Shown here: positions 21,125 to 32,329 of the stretch, piece by piece
Numbering within the stretch: the first letter of the stretch is position 1
Layout: each line of letters opens with the position of its first letter
Source: Misgurnus anguillicaudatus
Lineage: Eukaryota > Chordata > Actinopteri > Cypriniformes > Cobitidae
DNA: 64,000 nt
Direction of reading: 5' to 3'
Assembly (NCBI RefSeq): GCF_027580225.2
Contig: NC_073361.2
Span: forward strand, 27,111,001 to 27,175,000
The notes under the pieces: model-generated
What the model was told of the DNA's origin: nothing
The model's database searches: none
What the model saw: only the letters and a program-made list of their open reading frames with translations
Translations under genes and position numbers: made by a program

Positions 21125-22012
21125 TTAAAGGAAAACAACACTGTTTTTCTATATTTTACTATGTTCTTACTTCAACTTAGACAAATTAATACATACCTAT
21201 TTTTATTCAATGCGTGCACTTAATCTTTGTACAGTGCATTCATTGTGAATGTGTTAGCAATTAGCATAGCCCCATTCATTCCTTAGGATCCAAACAGGGA
21301 TGAATTTAGAAGTCACCAAACACTTCCATGTTTCCCTATTTAAAGACTGTTTCATGAGTAGTTACACAAGTAAGTATGGTGGCACAAAATACAACGTGTC
21401 GAATTTTTAAGCGGATAAAAAATTAGAACTATATTGTATGGCGGAAGAGCACTTAGTTTGCAGCACTTCGTCCTCGGCGCTAGGCTAAATGCTAACACAT
21501 TCATGACGCCCTGTACAATGATTAAGGTCACACGTTAAAAATAGATAGCTATGTATTAATTCGTCTAAGTTAAAGGGGACAGAGAATGAAAAAACATTTT
21601 TACCTTGTCTTTGCTGAATAATTGTAGTCTACCCACATTCACAAACATACAAAAAGTGCTAAACATGCTAAACATCTCAGTCTCATAGAAATTCCTCTTT
21701 TAGGAATCTAACTGCCCATCCACTTTAAAATAATTGGCTAAATTTTTTGAGTGGCAGCAAAGTCAGCCAATCAGTAATGAGATTGCAAGTTATGCCAGTA
21801 GGGGGAGCCAAATCGGTGCAAAACCACTTGTTTGAAATCCCCCACCCTAATAGAGCTATCTGAGAGAGGTTTTTAGGAAGCTTCTAAGGCATTACAGACC
21901 CAAACAATTTTTTTTTGTCTACATGTCACATCACAGAACAAGGATAAATACTCCGTTCAACCATTCTATGTCACCTTTAAGGACATGGATAAATGGTGGT
22001 GTTTTGCTTTAA
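21125..22012. mobile_element. Foldback MITE, TTAA flanks, carrying a nested MITE
   Basis: Arms from 21125 (TTAAAGGAAAACAACACTG) and back from 22012 (GGTGGTGTTTTGCTTTAA) pair. So do TTAGACAAATTAATACAT and ATGTATTAATTCGTCTAA. The right arm is cut at a TTAA by 21570-21980. The interior shares AACTATATTGTATGGCGGAA with the foldback at 18519-19249, so the two are related families. Confidence 0.75.
21570..21980. mobile_element. Nested TTAA MITE (AAGGKGACAKAGAATG)
   Basis: TTAAAGGGGACAGAGAATGA at the left and ATTCTATGTCACCTTTAA at the right, TTAA on both sides. It is inserted into the right arm of the foldback at 21125-22012, whose arm continues on the far side. Confidence 0.85.
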
Positions 22013-22088
22013 ATGCAGGGTCACAAATATAAACTTGTCTTGCACTACAAGTTAGCAAATTTTGATTTGTGATGTGTCTACTGCACAG

Positions 22089-22391
22089 CCTATAGACGGT
22101 TTCAGCAGTAACAACATAAACAAGCGGCTATCGTGGTCCGCACGTAACTTCCGGTACACTCCGCTAAGAATAAATAACAACAAAGTTCTTTAAACGTAGT
22201 TTATTTATATAACAAGCAAAAAAACAAGACATAGATTACCTAGGAAACCAAAACATTTGTTATTTTTGACAAGGCATTTGTGCAAGAGATCAGTTTAGCA
22301 ACTAGTCAGACCATTTAAAAAAAGAAACCAGAAGTTCAGATCCAGTTGTGTATCGCCTCAGCACACGTGCGTCCAATGAAACCGTCTATAG
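22089..22391. mobile_element. TIR element (CTATAGACGGTTTCA family), copy 1
   Basis: CTATAGACGGTTTCAGCAG at the left and AATGAAACCGTCTATAG at the right, 303 bp. It shares CCAAAACATTTGTTATTTTT-like and GAGATCAGTTTAGCAACTAG-like blocks with 30190-30390, and end sequence with 24790-25192. Confidence 0.75.
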
Positions 22392-22879
22392 GATATTTTG
22401 GTATATGATCTATAAACTTTATAGCAGCATTTGGGTCCTAAATATAATTTAATGATAATATTTTGGATGTTTATTTTCTGAGAGCTATTTATTGCATGGA
22501 GTGCAGGAGCTTGTGGCCTAACCACCAAACCACACTAATGATCGTTCACATCTTGTTTAATATTATGTTTCTGCTTTCATAAAATTTTACTTAATTTTTT
22601 TTCTTCTTTTCAGTTCTTTCATTTTTTATTTATAACCATTTGGTTTAATAATACTGAATGTTTAATGTGTCCCTCTTATTCTATTATTCAGATCCATGAT
22701 TACCAATTTAATTTGTTCTGGCTTATTGGCATAGTGCTTAGAGAGAGAAACAGAGCAAGGAAATGAGTTAGAGAAATAGACAGAGAGTGAGTAAGAGATA
22801 AAAATGTTTCTTCTTTGATGAGTACAGTGTTGTTTCAGAGCTTAGACTGATGTGAACAGTTGCAACATCAGTTTTTTAT

Positions 22880-23155
22880 ACCTAAAATCAGAGTTATGCA
22901 GTTGAGACCACCTAAACCAAGACCAGAGGGTTTCGAGACCAAGACCAAATTAATGATGTTGGCACTTAAATCAGACAATGCTCCAGCAATTCCTGCAGTT
23001 GTGGTCTTGACAACCTTGAAATAAAATCCAGAGACCGTGAAGTCTGAGGCGAAACAAAACAGAGACAAAAGACAGTCAAAACCGAAACAATACCAAGACC
23101 ATCAGAAATGGTCTTGATACTGGTCTTAAGAGACTTACATACTACAACACTATGA
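22880..23155. repeat. GAGACCAAGACC-type dispersed repeat
   Basis: Repeated GACCAAGACC and GAGACC words with GTTGAGACCACCTAAACC at the left and ATACTACAACACTATG at the right, typical of a hAT-like repeat common in teleosts. The two minus-strand frames of 66-72 codons here are not genes. Confidence 0.55.
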
Positions 23156-23488
23156 TTTAGTACTATATTACTTTTAAGGGACATTTGATGAGCACTACAT
23201 CATTCAGGACCTTGGACAGCACCACAACATATGAACATGACTTACAGGTGCTGCAGGACCAAAAGTGTTTTACACCTGAACTTGATCAGAACCTATCCAT
23301 GCGCTACCGCACTCGCTTGTGAACTATCCAGAGAAAATCTTTTTTTTAATGACTCCTTACAGACTATCCACCTAACCGCCTAACAACCAGTGACCAGTGC
23401 CAAAACCACTGTCCTCATTTGAACTTCGTACGGACGATGATGTTTAATCTTACAGGTCTGATGCAGAGACCACTGTTTTTCCTTGCTT

Positions 23489-23660
23489 AAAGAGATAGTT
23501 CACTAAAAATGAAAATTCTGTCATTATTTACTCAAACAAACCAATCAGAACCCCCATTGACATCCATAGTAGGAATACAGAATACTATGGACGTTAATGA
23601 GAAGCTTTTTTCTTTGGGGAAGAAAGAATTGCTGCAAACCCATATTTTTAAGCAGGTGCC
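23489..23660 (+). repeat. Dispersed repeat (AGATAGTTCACTAAAAATGA)
   Basis: AGATAGTTCACTAAAAATGA and AATTCTGTCATTATTTACTC mark the left end of a very common cyprinid repeat. Related left ends are at 11071 and 54056. The right end is unclear. Confidence 0.6.
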
Positions 23661-24099
23661 ATTGTTTTCATAATTTCACCATAGCATGTACAAGTACTAC
23701 AGTACACGTGAGGCAGGTGTATGTACAGTAGCCTAAAAAGTATTTGTACACTAAAGCCATACTCAAATGTGTAATTGCATTGTATAGACACTGTTAAACC
23801 AATTTACATGTATGTTTAAGGAAGCTATTCTTTTATTAAGTTTATTTGGTTTAAAAAAGTTGTTTTTGGCCATTTTTGACTTTATTTGATATATACTGTA
23901 GTTAATAATGAGAGGACAGGAAAGTACAGGATTGAGGGATTGGCAAAGGACCTTGAGCCAGGATTCGAACTCAGGTCGCCAAAGTGCGTCTGCAGTTAAG
24001 GCGGAGCACTGCCCACTACCCCAACAGCTCCGATGATTAAATCGTGTGATGTGTAAAAAGCTTTTTTAGGCCACTGTTGTGTATAGATCCGGTGTGCCT

Positions 24100-24540
24100 C
24101 ATACATTTCAAAAAGTGAAGCCGCTGGCTCTTTGATCGCCCCCTGGTGGCTGGCTGCAGTACAAGTCATACACCCCACCCTCTCCGTGCAAACGAACGAG
24201 AGTCGGGTCTAAATAAAAAAATAATTTACACTTTAAATAAAATCTTTCGAATGATGGTTTTGGTCCTTTAAGGTAGTTGTTATCACACTGACATATGTTC
24301 AATTGTTCATTTTTGTGATAACTTTCATTTTAGCTAGTAATTTGATGCAATAGAAACGGGGCATGTTGTTATGATTGGCGTTTGTGCGGACGTTTGATAG
24401 AGTAGTTTTGGATACGTTTTTGGCTACGTTTTTACGTAACATAGCAGCGCACATGGTCAGACATTTTTGGCTTCAATATTCTTTACAATGGAAGGAAGCG
24501 ACGTCGCATCGTCCATCTTTTTTACAGTCGGTGGTATAGA
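24100..24540. repeat. Dispersed repeat with CCCCCTGGTGGCTGGCTGCA
   Basis: Contains GATCGCCCCCTGGTGGCTGG and ends ATCTTTTTTACAGTCGGTGG, both familiar from cyprinid interspersed repeats. Limits approximate. Confidence 0.5.
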
Positions 24541-24789
24541 TTTAAAGTCCCTATGAAATCAAAACGGACAATTCTTTTTTTTACGAACCATTGAAGTGTT
24601 TATCATAAACAATTTATCCGTTCATGTGCCCTCATAAACTTTAAACCAAATCTGAAAATGTACTTTTGCCCTCTTGTGGCGATCCTTTTCTGATAACATC
24701 AGCTTGAGGGCTTGGGCAGAGCATTCCTTAACTCCGCCCCCTTCAACTGTCAGTCTGTGGTTTCATTTCTAAAACATCTACTTATCTAT

Positions 24790-25192
24790 AGATGGTTTCA
24801 TCGGATGCACGTGCGTTGTCTGGGTGTAACTTAACTTCCGGTCTCTTGTTTGTTTAATGTCTGACTGAACTCTGGAACAAATACCTTGGTGAAATAACTA
24901 GTGTTTTGGTTTCCTAAAGACGAGGTGGAGACTGCGATCATGGATCACTGCTATGTGAAGGGAGGTTTGGCAGCTGATCTGTACTTAACATTGTTATATA
25001 GTACGCATTTTACACAGTAACATTAGCACAGTGTAGTTTTTGATACGCTTTAGCTATGATTTGAACTAATGTAATCTACTAGTTGTTTATTTAGGACAAA
25101 AGGACTTTGTTGTTATTGATTCTTTGCGGAGTTTACCGGAAGTTAATTCCACGAAAGCCGTTTGTTTATGTTGTTACTGCTGAAACCATCAA
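24790..25192. mobile_element. TIR element (CTATAGATGGTTTCA family), copy 2
   Basis: Relative of 22089-22391, with CTATAGATGGTTTCATCGG at the left and GCTGAAACCATCAA at the right, and AACTTCCGG internal to both ends. Confidence 0.65.
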
Positions 25193-25643
25193 CACTGCAA
25201 AAAATGACTTTCTTACTTAGTATTTTTGTCTTGTTTTCAGTAGAAATATCTTCAAATTTTTTAATTAAGATGCTTTTTCTTGATGAGCAAAATGACCTAA
25301 GTAAATAAGTCTAGTTTTAAGATAAATAATATGCAATTTAAGTGAAATTGTCCTTAAAACAAGTAAAATTATCTGCCAATGGGGTGAGAAAAAAAATTGT
25401 AAAATAAGATTTCTTTTTTCTTAAACACTTAATTCAAGTAAAATTTTCTCACCCCATTGGCAGATATTTTTGCTTGTTTTAAGCATAAATTCACTTACAT
25501 TGTATATTTTTTTGTCTAAAAACTAGTATTATTTTCTTAGGTCATTTGCTCATCAAGAAAATACATCTTGATTTAAGAATGTTTAGATATTTCAACTGAA
25601 AACAAGACAAAAATACTAAGTAAAAATGTCATTTTTTGCAGTG
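25193..25643. mobile_element. CACTGCAAAA palindromic MITE, copy 3
   Basis: CACTGCAAAAAATGACTTTC at the left and GTCATTTTTTGCAGTG at the right. The arms pair around about 25418 (ATCTGCCAATGGGGTGAGAA against TTCTCACCCCATTGGCAGAT). It is the cleanest copy in the window. Confidence 0.9.
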
Positions 25644-25755
25644 AATATCCAATCAATTCAAACAAGCCTTGCCTACTATTTCCTTTGCCTGATAATTCAT
25701 ACAGTACGTCACAATACAGAAGTCGATAGCAACTTCCGGTTCACAGGGACTTTAA

Positions 25756-26351
25756 AGAAGGTCAGACAAATACAGTGACAGAAAATTTTGGGCATGACGG
25801 ATAATCTGTAAACAGAGATCCAGTGATGCACTACATACAGTACAGCAGAGTCATGTGTTAGGAAGAATGGTGATCTACTTTTCTGTATCTCTCCTTGAAC
25901 AAACATGTCATCTGAGGTGAAATCACTGGTCTGTTAGTTCATAAACATGTTGGCTACCCAAGATCTCACGTTGTCCCTTGAGGGACCAAATGAGCTTTAA
26001 ATTGTAGTATGTTCTCTGTTCTACTGCTGGATAACGTCAGACGAAAGGCTATTGTTTCCAATGTTGGACCATGACTCCATGTCCACAGCTGTCCTGCTAT
26101 CGTTCATTATGACCCTCAAGGCCTTCAGTCAGATCTGATCCAGGATTTTCCAGACATCTCACTTTTCATCAAGTTCCATGGCCGAATTTTAAAGTTCCAG
26201 TCTAGCATGACTGTGTCTGATCGTCTGATCCCAGGTTTACTGATCTGTAACTGTTTGGCCTACGCAGTCATATAAAATACAGTATCTAACGATGGTGTAA
26301 ATGTTCATTTAAGGACATCTTTAATTGCAGTGGTCAGATCAGTTTGCTTTA
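25756..26351. other. Intron sequence, no feature recognised
   Basis: Non-repeat sequence. No CNBD1 exon or RNA gene seen. Confidence 0.3.
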
Positions 26352-26894
26352 TTAAAGGGGTCATATAATGAGATTTTTTTTAAGATGTAAAATAAATCTT
26401 TGGTGTCCCCAGAGTGCGTAAGTGAGGTTTTAGCTCAACATACCCCACAGAGAGTTAATTACAGCATGTTAAAATAGAAAATTTGTAGGCCTGAGCAAAA
26501 GTGTGCCGTTTTTGGGTGTGACATCTAAAATGCAAATGAGCGGATGAAGTGCAAACACTGATCACAATGATGGTGGTTTGTTGCAACTGAAACTCAATTG
26601 TGCTGTCAAGTATTTTTTCTTTCTCTCTTTCTCTCTGCACTAAATGGGAGTGCTGTGGTTGGATAGTGCAGATAAAGGGGGTGGTATTATTACAATTTGC
26701 CTTACTACCTACGTCACAAAACAGGCGAAATCTGAATGACCTAATTTTTCACATGCTTGAAGTAAATGGCTTACCCAAACAAAGTTACTGGGTTGATCTT
26801 TATCACGTTTTCTAGGTCGACAGAAGCACTGGGCACCCAATTATAGCACATTAACATCAGAAAAAGTCAGATTTTCACACTATGACCCCTTTAA
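26352..26894 (+). mobile_element. TTAA MITE, family AAGGGGTCATA, copy 3
   Basis: TTAAAGGGGTCATATAATGA at the left and CACTATGACCCCTTTAA at the right, 543 bp, same orientation as 5134-5634. It ends in the same TTAA (26891-26894) that starts the next element. Confidence 0.88.
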
Positions 26895-27553
26895 AGGATT
26901 ACTTCACTTTCTCAAAAATAAATCCAGATAATTTACTTACCCCCATGTCATCCTAAATGTTGATGTCTTTCTTTGTTCAGTCGAGAAGAAATTAAGTTTT
27001 TTGAAGAAAATATTCCAGAATTTTTCTGGGACTTTATTGGACCCCAATAGTTTATAGTTTAAATGCAGTTTAAAATTGCAGTTTCAAAGGGCTTTAAACG
27101 ATCCCAACCGAGGCATATGGGTCTTATCTAGCAACACGATTGTAATTTTCGGCAAGAAAAATAAAAAATATGTAAAGACGTCGAAAAGTCCACGCATGCG
27201 TTTCACATATGTAACCCGTGACCTTTTTACAACGTCATGATGCATTACGTGAGGTCATGTAAGTTGTGGGTTAAACATACATATTTTTCTTGCCAAAAAT
27301 GATAATTGTTTCGCTAGATAAGACCCTTATGCCTCGTTTGGGATCATTTAGAGCCCTTTGAATCTGCATTGAAACTGCAACTTTAAACTGCATTAAAACT
27401 GTTAAGTGTTGGGGTCCATTAAAGTCCATTAAAATGAGAAAAATCCTGGAATGTTATCCTCAAAAAACGTAATTTCTTCTCGGCTAAACAAAAGCAGACA
27501 TCGACATTTTGGATGACATGGATTTTTTTTAAGAAAGTGGAGTAATCCTTTAA
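26891..27553. mobile_element. Foldback MITE, TTAA flanks, copy 2
   Basis: TTAAAGGATTACTTCACTTT at the left and AAAGTGGAGTAATCCTTTAA at the right. Same family as 14961-15695. It shares its left TTAA with the preceding MITE. Confidence 0.88.
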
Positions 27554-27812
27554 GTTTCAGTGTTGGAGCAACATGCTACAAGTAACAGTTCTTGTATTAG
27601 TTTTTAGTGTAACCACTAAAGTATTGTCACTTCCTGAGTTTACTGTACACAATGATACCTATTAAAATAAATAATTTTTCTTGTTACTCAATTTAGTTAA
27701 TGTACCTTCAAATACAATCAAAAATCTTTCTATTAAAAGTATTTCATAAAAGTAAATAATTATTCTTTAGGAGTAATGCATTACTTTTAAATGTAGTAGC
27801 ACTGAACATAAT

Positions 27813-28030
27813 GGGGTGGTTTCCTGGACAAGGATAACCTTAAACCAGGACTAGGCTTTAATTTAATATAGGAAATATAAAACATGCCTTGCTAAAAACA
27901 TTACTTGAGGGAAAACAAAGGGCATTGATGTATTTTAAGATATGTCAGTGCAATTTGTTTTGAATTTGGACAGCTCTTACATTTATTTTAGTCTAGGACT
28001 AGTCTAATTCCTGTCCAGGAAACCGGCCCA
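27813..28030. mobile_element. MITE with GGGGYGGTTTCC ends, copy 2
   Basis: GGGGTGGTTTCCTGGACAAG and CCTGTCCAGGAAACCGGCCC bound it; relative of 17162-17399. Confidence 0.8.
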
Positions 28031-28133
28031 AAAGTATTGTTACTTTGAACCCCATGCTTTTAAAATAACCCAAAGAAATGTCATAGCCAAGCTAAAATAT
28101 ATACGTACACAAGGTACAAGGACGTAAATTCAA

Positions 28134-28318
28134 AAAATGATGGGTTATTTTCAACCCAATCTTGGGTTAAAATGGGATAAACCCAGCTGTTAGGTCAAAT
28201 TAACCTGGAAAATGTTTATATTTGACCCAGCAATGCATTAAACAACCCAGCATAGGTCAAATTACAACCCAACAGATTGGCTCTTTTCCTTTTTGACCCA
28301 ACGCTGGGTTTAAAATAG
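28134..28318. repeat. TGGGTT/AACCCA-rich repeat
   Basis: GGGTTATTTTCAACCCAATC at the left and TTGACCCAACGCTGGGTTTA at the right with several internal AACCCA/TGGGTT words, a common teleost MITE type. Confidence 0.55.
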
Positions 28319-28330
28319 GCCAGCATTTAT

Positions 28331-29230
28331 TTGTGTAGAACTTGATTTTCCATCTAATACACAGTAGCTTAGTTTTAGTAATTCATTTGTATACTGTTTT
28401 ACGGGACTAATTGTGTTTTGGAGTAAAGAAATGCTGAATTATGAGTGTTAATGCCTTTCGGGAGGAGGCGTAACTGCGTCACTCTCATCTCAGTAGACAC
28501 ACAGCGTGTACCAGACCCTGCTGTGATTTCCCAAGTGATCTAGACATTTGTGTTTTAATGGCTTGCGAAGGCATGCGGAGCAGAAGAATAATGTAGTAAC
28601 ACCGATTTTGCTCTAAAAAGAAGGAGAGCACGAAAGATGAAATTAAAACCCGGTGCTGAAACATACCTCTACCCCTCTCATAGAGTCCTAACTCAGAGGC
28701 CAGGGTTCTGTCACCTACCAGACAAATGGACTCGCCTTGTCCCGCTCGCTGCCTCACAAAGATGGGATTTACCTGTCAAGACTGATATACAGTGTTTCCC
28801 CCTGATGTTAAAGGCTCACTGTAAATCAATTTAATCCTCACCTCAACAAACCAACCTCAGGTTTGTCACAATAAGAAATAATCCTCTGCTTTTCGGGCTG
28901 CTGCCAAAACATATATTACTTCTGTCGCAAACTGTCTACATCTTTTTTCATTCTCTGCAGCTCGGGTCACTTCTGATGTATACTGAGATGCATTTATTAT
29001 GCGGGGAATATGGTAGGGATCGCTTTTGCACCTGATGCACTTCTTGACAGACAATTAAAACAAATACACCTGTAGTGATAAACACAGAAGTATATCTAGC
29101 AAACTGGTGGCTGCTGCCACACGGTTTGGGTTACGGACATGAATGATACCCCAGATCATGTGGCTTGTTGGGAGGAAGTGTGCCTTTAGTTTGGTAAGCA
29201 ATAAGACTGAAAACTTTCACATGAAAAAAT
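28331..29230. other. Intron sequence, no feature recognised
   Basis: Non-repeat sequence. Open frames of 60-90 codons on both strands overlap each other and match nothing I recognise. Confidence 0.3.
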
Positions 29231-29417
29231 CCAATAGGCTTACATTAAGGCAGGGACCACGTTATTTTTAACTTCCGCTAGACTTCCACATAGAATCAAC
29301 AACAGAGTATATATCAACTACTACACTGAGCTAATGTTACTGTATATATTTATGTATACAATGTTAGCTAAAGGTTCTTGCCTGGCTACCAAACTTCTCC
29401 GCACAGTTGTGATCACT

Positions 29418-30179
29418 GATCTATATAAATGACTGGATTGCACATGACGTCACAACTGTGAAGCCACCGCGCCGCCATGTTGGTATACCCAAACACTCTA
29501 TTAAATCAATGGACGCGATCAGATTTTAATGATAAAACATCACTTTACTAGTCTTCGTTTTTATATCTGAAGTTGCCCTGTACATTATTACCACACAAAC
29601 GTCCTAAGCATGTACATAGTTATTTACTGAAAGTTGTACATTTTAGTTTTTAATCAGTTATTATACATTCATCTTCATTACAGTATCAGATCAGCAGACA
29701 GACCGCAGCATATTTAGTATTAATGACAAACGTGCTCATTCTGAAATCTATATAAATAATCATACTTTGTACCGTATGTGCATGCAACAATTAGCTGGTT
29801 TTATGTTATCTAAACTTACAAGTTACCTAAACTTATTTAGAGAAATAACGCTGTAGCTAAATGTCAAAAAAACCTTTATTTATACCCGTGTCATTAACAG
29901 AATGCAGCAGACACACTCACCTTAACTTTTTTATAAATCCATTTTCCTGCACGATTAAAACATAAACATTGCAAATAACACCAGAATTAACAGTTAATTT
30001 ACGTACACATATCCTAAAAATAATTCTTGCGTGACTGATACACTGTAAAGCGGGTGAATTTAGATCATGATTTTGAATGTAAGTCAATGACGCCCTCTGC
30101 CGGTTGGGCTTACCAAGATGGCCGCCCTCACGCTGTTACGTTAAGCATTCTATGCGCAATCCAGTCATTTATATAGATC
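29418..30179. mobile_element. TIR element (GATCTATATAAATGACTGGA)
   Basis: GATCTATATAAATGACTGG at the left, exact inverse CCAGTCATTTATATAGATC at the right, 762 bp. It appears to split a TIR element of the GATGGTTTCA family whose right part (30190-30390: GAGATCAGTTTAGCCACTAG and GTCCAATGAACCTGTC) lies just beyond. Confidence 0.8.
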
Positions 30180-30540
30180 AGTGGTTGTGATCCATGCTCG
30201 CCATCTTCCCTCGTCTTCAGCAAACCAAAACATCTTATTTTCGCCAAGGTATTTGTTTCAGAGATCAGTTTAGCCACTAGCCAGACCGATAAATAAATCC
30301 AGACCGGAAGTTCACTTAGGTTCAGGCGCGTAAACACGACAACGTGCGTGTGTCCAATGAACCTGTCAATAAAGAGTGCCAAATAAGCACACACTAGTAG
30401 CTATCCTAGCAACACCTTAGCAACCACAAAGCAATGTCATAAGAACACCACATCAAAATTACCTGTAACATCCAAGCATCATGGTGTCAAGGTATGCATG
30501 GCGAAATTTTACTCAACATGTAAAAAATCTAGTTTGCATT

Positions 30541-30958
30541 TTCACGGGTCCAATTAGATCCGAAAACCTGAGTGGGTTTGGGTCTAAAAGTTTCATGTGT
30601 GCCTCGGACACGGGCCGAGTATAATATTAGCGGCATCAGGTATCGTAATTTAAAATTAAAATTAGTTTTTTTTGCCAAATTGACCCGAACTAACTCACGT
30701 GTGTGTTTTCCAACCCTCCTCTGTTTGCCAAGAGTGCTTGCGACATTGTGTGGCTGGCGGTAGATTATAGCGGTTACCTTGGTGTCATTGTCAGTTAACA
30801 AATTAAAATAAATGCGGCAGCGGGTCTAGTCAGGTAAAAAAAATGGCCACTGGGTCGGGTCTTTCTTTTAAAAAAAGATTTATGCACGTTGGGTTCGGGT
30901 AAAAAGTGATCTGGGTCATTTCGGGTCAGGTACATTTCTTTGGACCCGAGAAGACCTC
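30541..30958. mobile_element. hAT-type element (GGGTCGGGTC family), truncated copy
   Basis: GGGTCCAATTAGATCCG near the left and TTTGGACCCGAGAAGACCTC at the right. It is flanked on both sides by AGTTTGCATT (30531-30540 and 30959-30968), consistent with an 8-10-bp duplication. It is homologous to the interior of 58307-60243 (ACTCACGTGTGTG, AAAGTGAT...GGGTCATTTCGGGT). Confidence 0.7.
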
Positions 30959-30993
30959 AGTTTGCATTGTGCGTCATACTTGAAAAGACAATA

Positions 30994-31706
30994 GCCTCTT
31001 TCACACAGTAATTCATTACCATGAATTTACCAAAAAGAATTTACCAGTAAATACAAAATATGCTGTTCACACACGCAGTGACGTTCCGTCTTTTTACCGG
31101 TAAGACATCATTCACACATCAATATCAAAATAACGGTAAACTCGGTGAGAAAGTTACCTGTGGCGCACGCACGGCGAGCTCAGTGTTGTATTTGTAAACA
31201 ATCTACGTCGTTCATATCCACGGTCCGTATTTTGTGACCAAACAACATTGCATTAGGCGACGTCAAACGAAACCTGCGTCTTAAACAACAATACTGTTTG
31301 CACATTAGGCTTCACAGAGGGGGTGCTAAGGACGTCTGCAATTCGGCAAGTAAATGGTAAGCTGTTTTAAACAACTTTGGTGAAGAAATGTGGACTTAAA
31401 CTTTAGGTGTGCTGGACTTTTAAGCAACGTGTGTGTGGAAATGTACGTAAACAGTGCGGGGGTAAACGCGTCATCTGTATTAAAATGTTATGATTGGCCC
31501 GAAGCTGTCAGCGTTCGTTCTAAATGCCAGTAATCTATATTTTTTGTTCACGTATAGGGCTAACCAGTAAATTACTGGTAATCTTACAACCTCTCTTACT
31601 GGTAAATTGGCAGCACTGATTTACCGGAAAGGTTCTGTTCACACATGACCTGTTAACTGCAATTTACCAGTAAATTACCAATAAAGACTGTATGTGTGAA
31701 AGGGAC
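30994..31706. mobile_element. TIR repeat with TTTCACACA ends
   Basis: CCTCTTTCACACAGTAATTC at the left and TATGTGTGAAAGGGAC at the right. Multiple TTTACCAGTAAATT words are in inverted arrangement. It ends about 40 bp before the CNBD1 exon at 31748. Confidence 0.65.
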
Positions 31707-31747
31707 TAATATCAGTATTTTCCCAAATCTATACTTTTTTTCTACAG

Positions 31748-31854
31748 TGCTGGTAAAGGAAGGAAAGGTCTGTCCATTTGTGGTCTTCCTTGGCTATGGT
31801 GAATGTAATGTCCTCCAGGACGTTAGGTCGTTTGTAAAACCGATGGACAAAAAG
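31748..31854 (+). CDS. cnbd1: CNBD1 exon 5 of window (CNB domain B)
   Basis: The acceptor is TTTTTCTACAG and the donor is AAAAAG|GTACTT. Two bases complete a valine codon with the exon 17.3 kb upstream, then the frame reads LVKEGKVCPFVVFLGYGEC followed by NVLQDVRSFVKPMDKK, ending in phase 0. The pattern V-L-V-x-E-G-x-x-x-x-F-V-x-x-x-x-x-G-x-C-N is the CNB strand 2-3 region of CNBD1. It is where canonical CNBs have G-x-x-I-x-x-x-G-D. The acceptor follows directly on a repeat (30994-31706), leaving about 40 bp of non-repeat intron. Confidence 0.92.
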
Positions 31855-31987
31855 GTACTTCCAACTTCTGTAGAATAAAACAGATTCTGAACAATGAAAA
31901 AACATCCATGCATCTGTGTTTTATCTTACGTCTTTGTCCGTGCTTTCTCAGACCTAATTTCCTTGAATTATCAATTACCGTGTGCAG

Positions 31988-32138
31988 GACTGCAAGATCA
32001 AATTTGTGGTGGTTGGTAAACTGGGGCCAAAGCAATCATTTGGAGAGGTCAGTATCCTTATGGATCAGCCCTCCCCTTTCACTATCATCACTGCCACTGA
32101 AGTTCATGGAGGAATTATCCAAGCAGAATCTCTGAAAG
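31988..32138 (+). CDS. cnbd1: CNBD1 exon 6 of window (CNB domain B cassette)
   Basis: The acceptor is CCGTGTGCAG and the donor is GAAAG|GTCAGT (phase 1). The frame reads DCKIKFVVVGKLGPKQSFGE, then VSILMDQPSPFTIITATEV and HGGIIQAESLK. G-x-L-x-x-x-x-S-F-G-E-[VI]-S-[IV]-L is the phosphate-binding cassette of a CNB domain with the glutamate retained. The P-R-A-[AS] box that supplies the phosphate-contacting arginine reads P-S-P-F-T here. The mammalian gene, as I recall it, also lacks this arginine, so the loss looks ancestral to the family. Only 133 bp of intron separate it from the previous exon. Confidence 0.94.
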
Positions 32139-32329
32139 GTCAGTTACTACACTTCACTGCTCAGGACCAGCTGACTAACCATGACATTACACCTTGAGAT
32201 AATGATGTAAACAATGTAACGGTACCTGAAATGAACTCGGAGAGCGTTTTAATACATAAACGGCCAGCATATTTATACTGAATGTCTGTGTTTTGAGTAT
32301 CTGAAGGACATTTTTTAACTCTTGTGCAG

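Larger units (their letters stand above)
20186..22085 (+). repeat. Dispersed repeat D, split by two insertions
   Basis: Pieces 20186-20259, 21079-21124 and 22013-22085 match in order an uninterrupted copy at about 47560-47720. Shared: AACCTTGATATCTTAAATAT-like, CAGTGTGAAAT-like, AATTAGATTATGAG-like, TTTAGCCTGGATTT and CAGGGTCACA. The two interruptions are both at TTAA. Confidence 0.75.
24542..25755. mobile_element. Composite TTAA element (AAGTCCCT ends) with nested inserts
   Basis: TTAAAGTCCCTATGAAATC at the left and TTCACAGGGACTTTAA at the right. Inside lie a TIR element bounded by GATGGTTTCATCGGATG and TGCTGAAACCATC (24790-25192) and, abutting it, a CACTGCAAAA element (25193-25643). The outer sequence continues on both sides (CTTCCGGTTCACAGGG). 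Confidence 0.7.
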
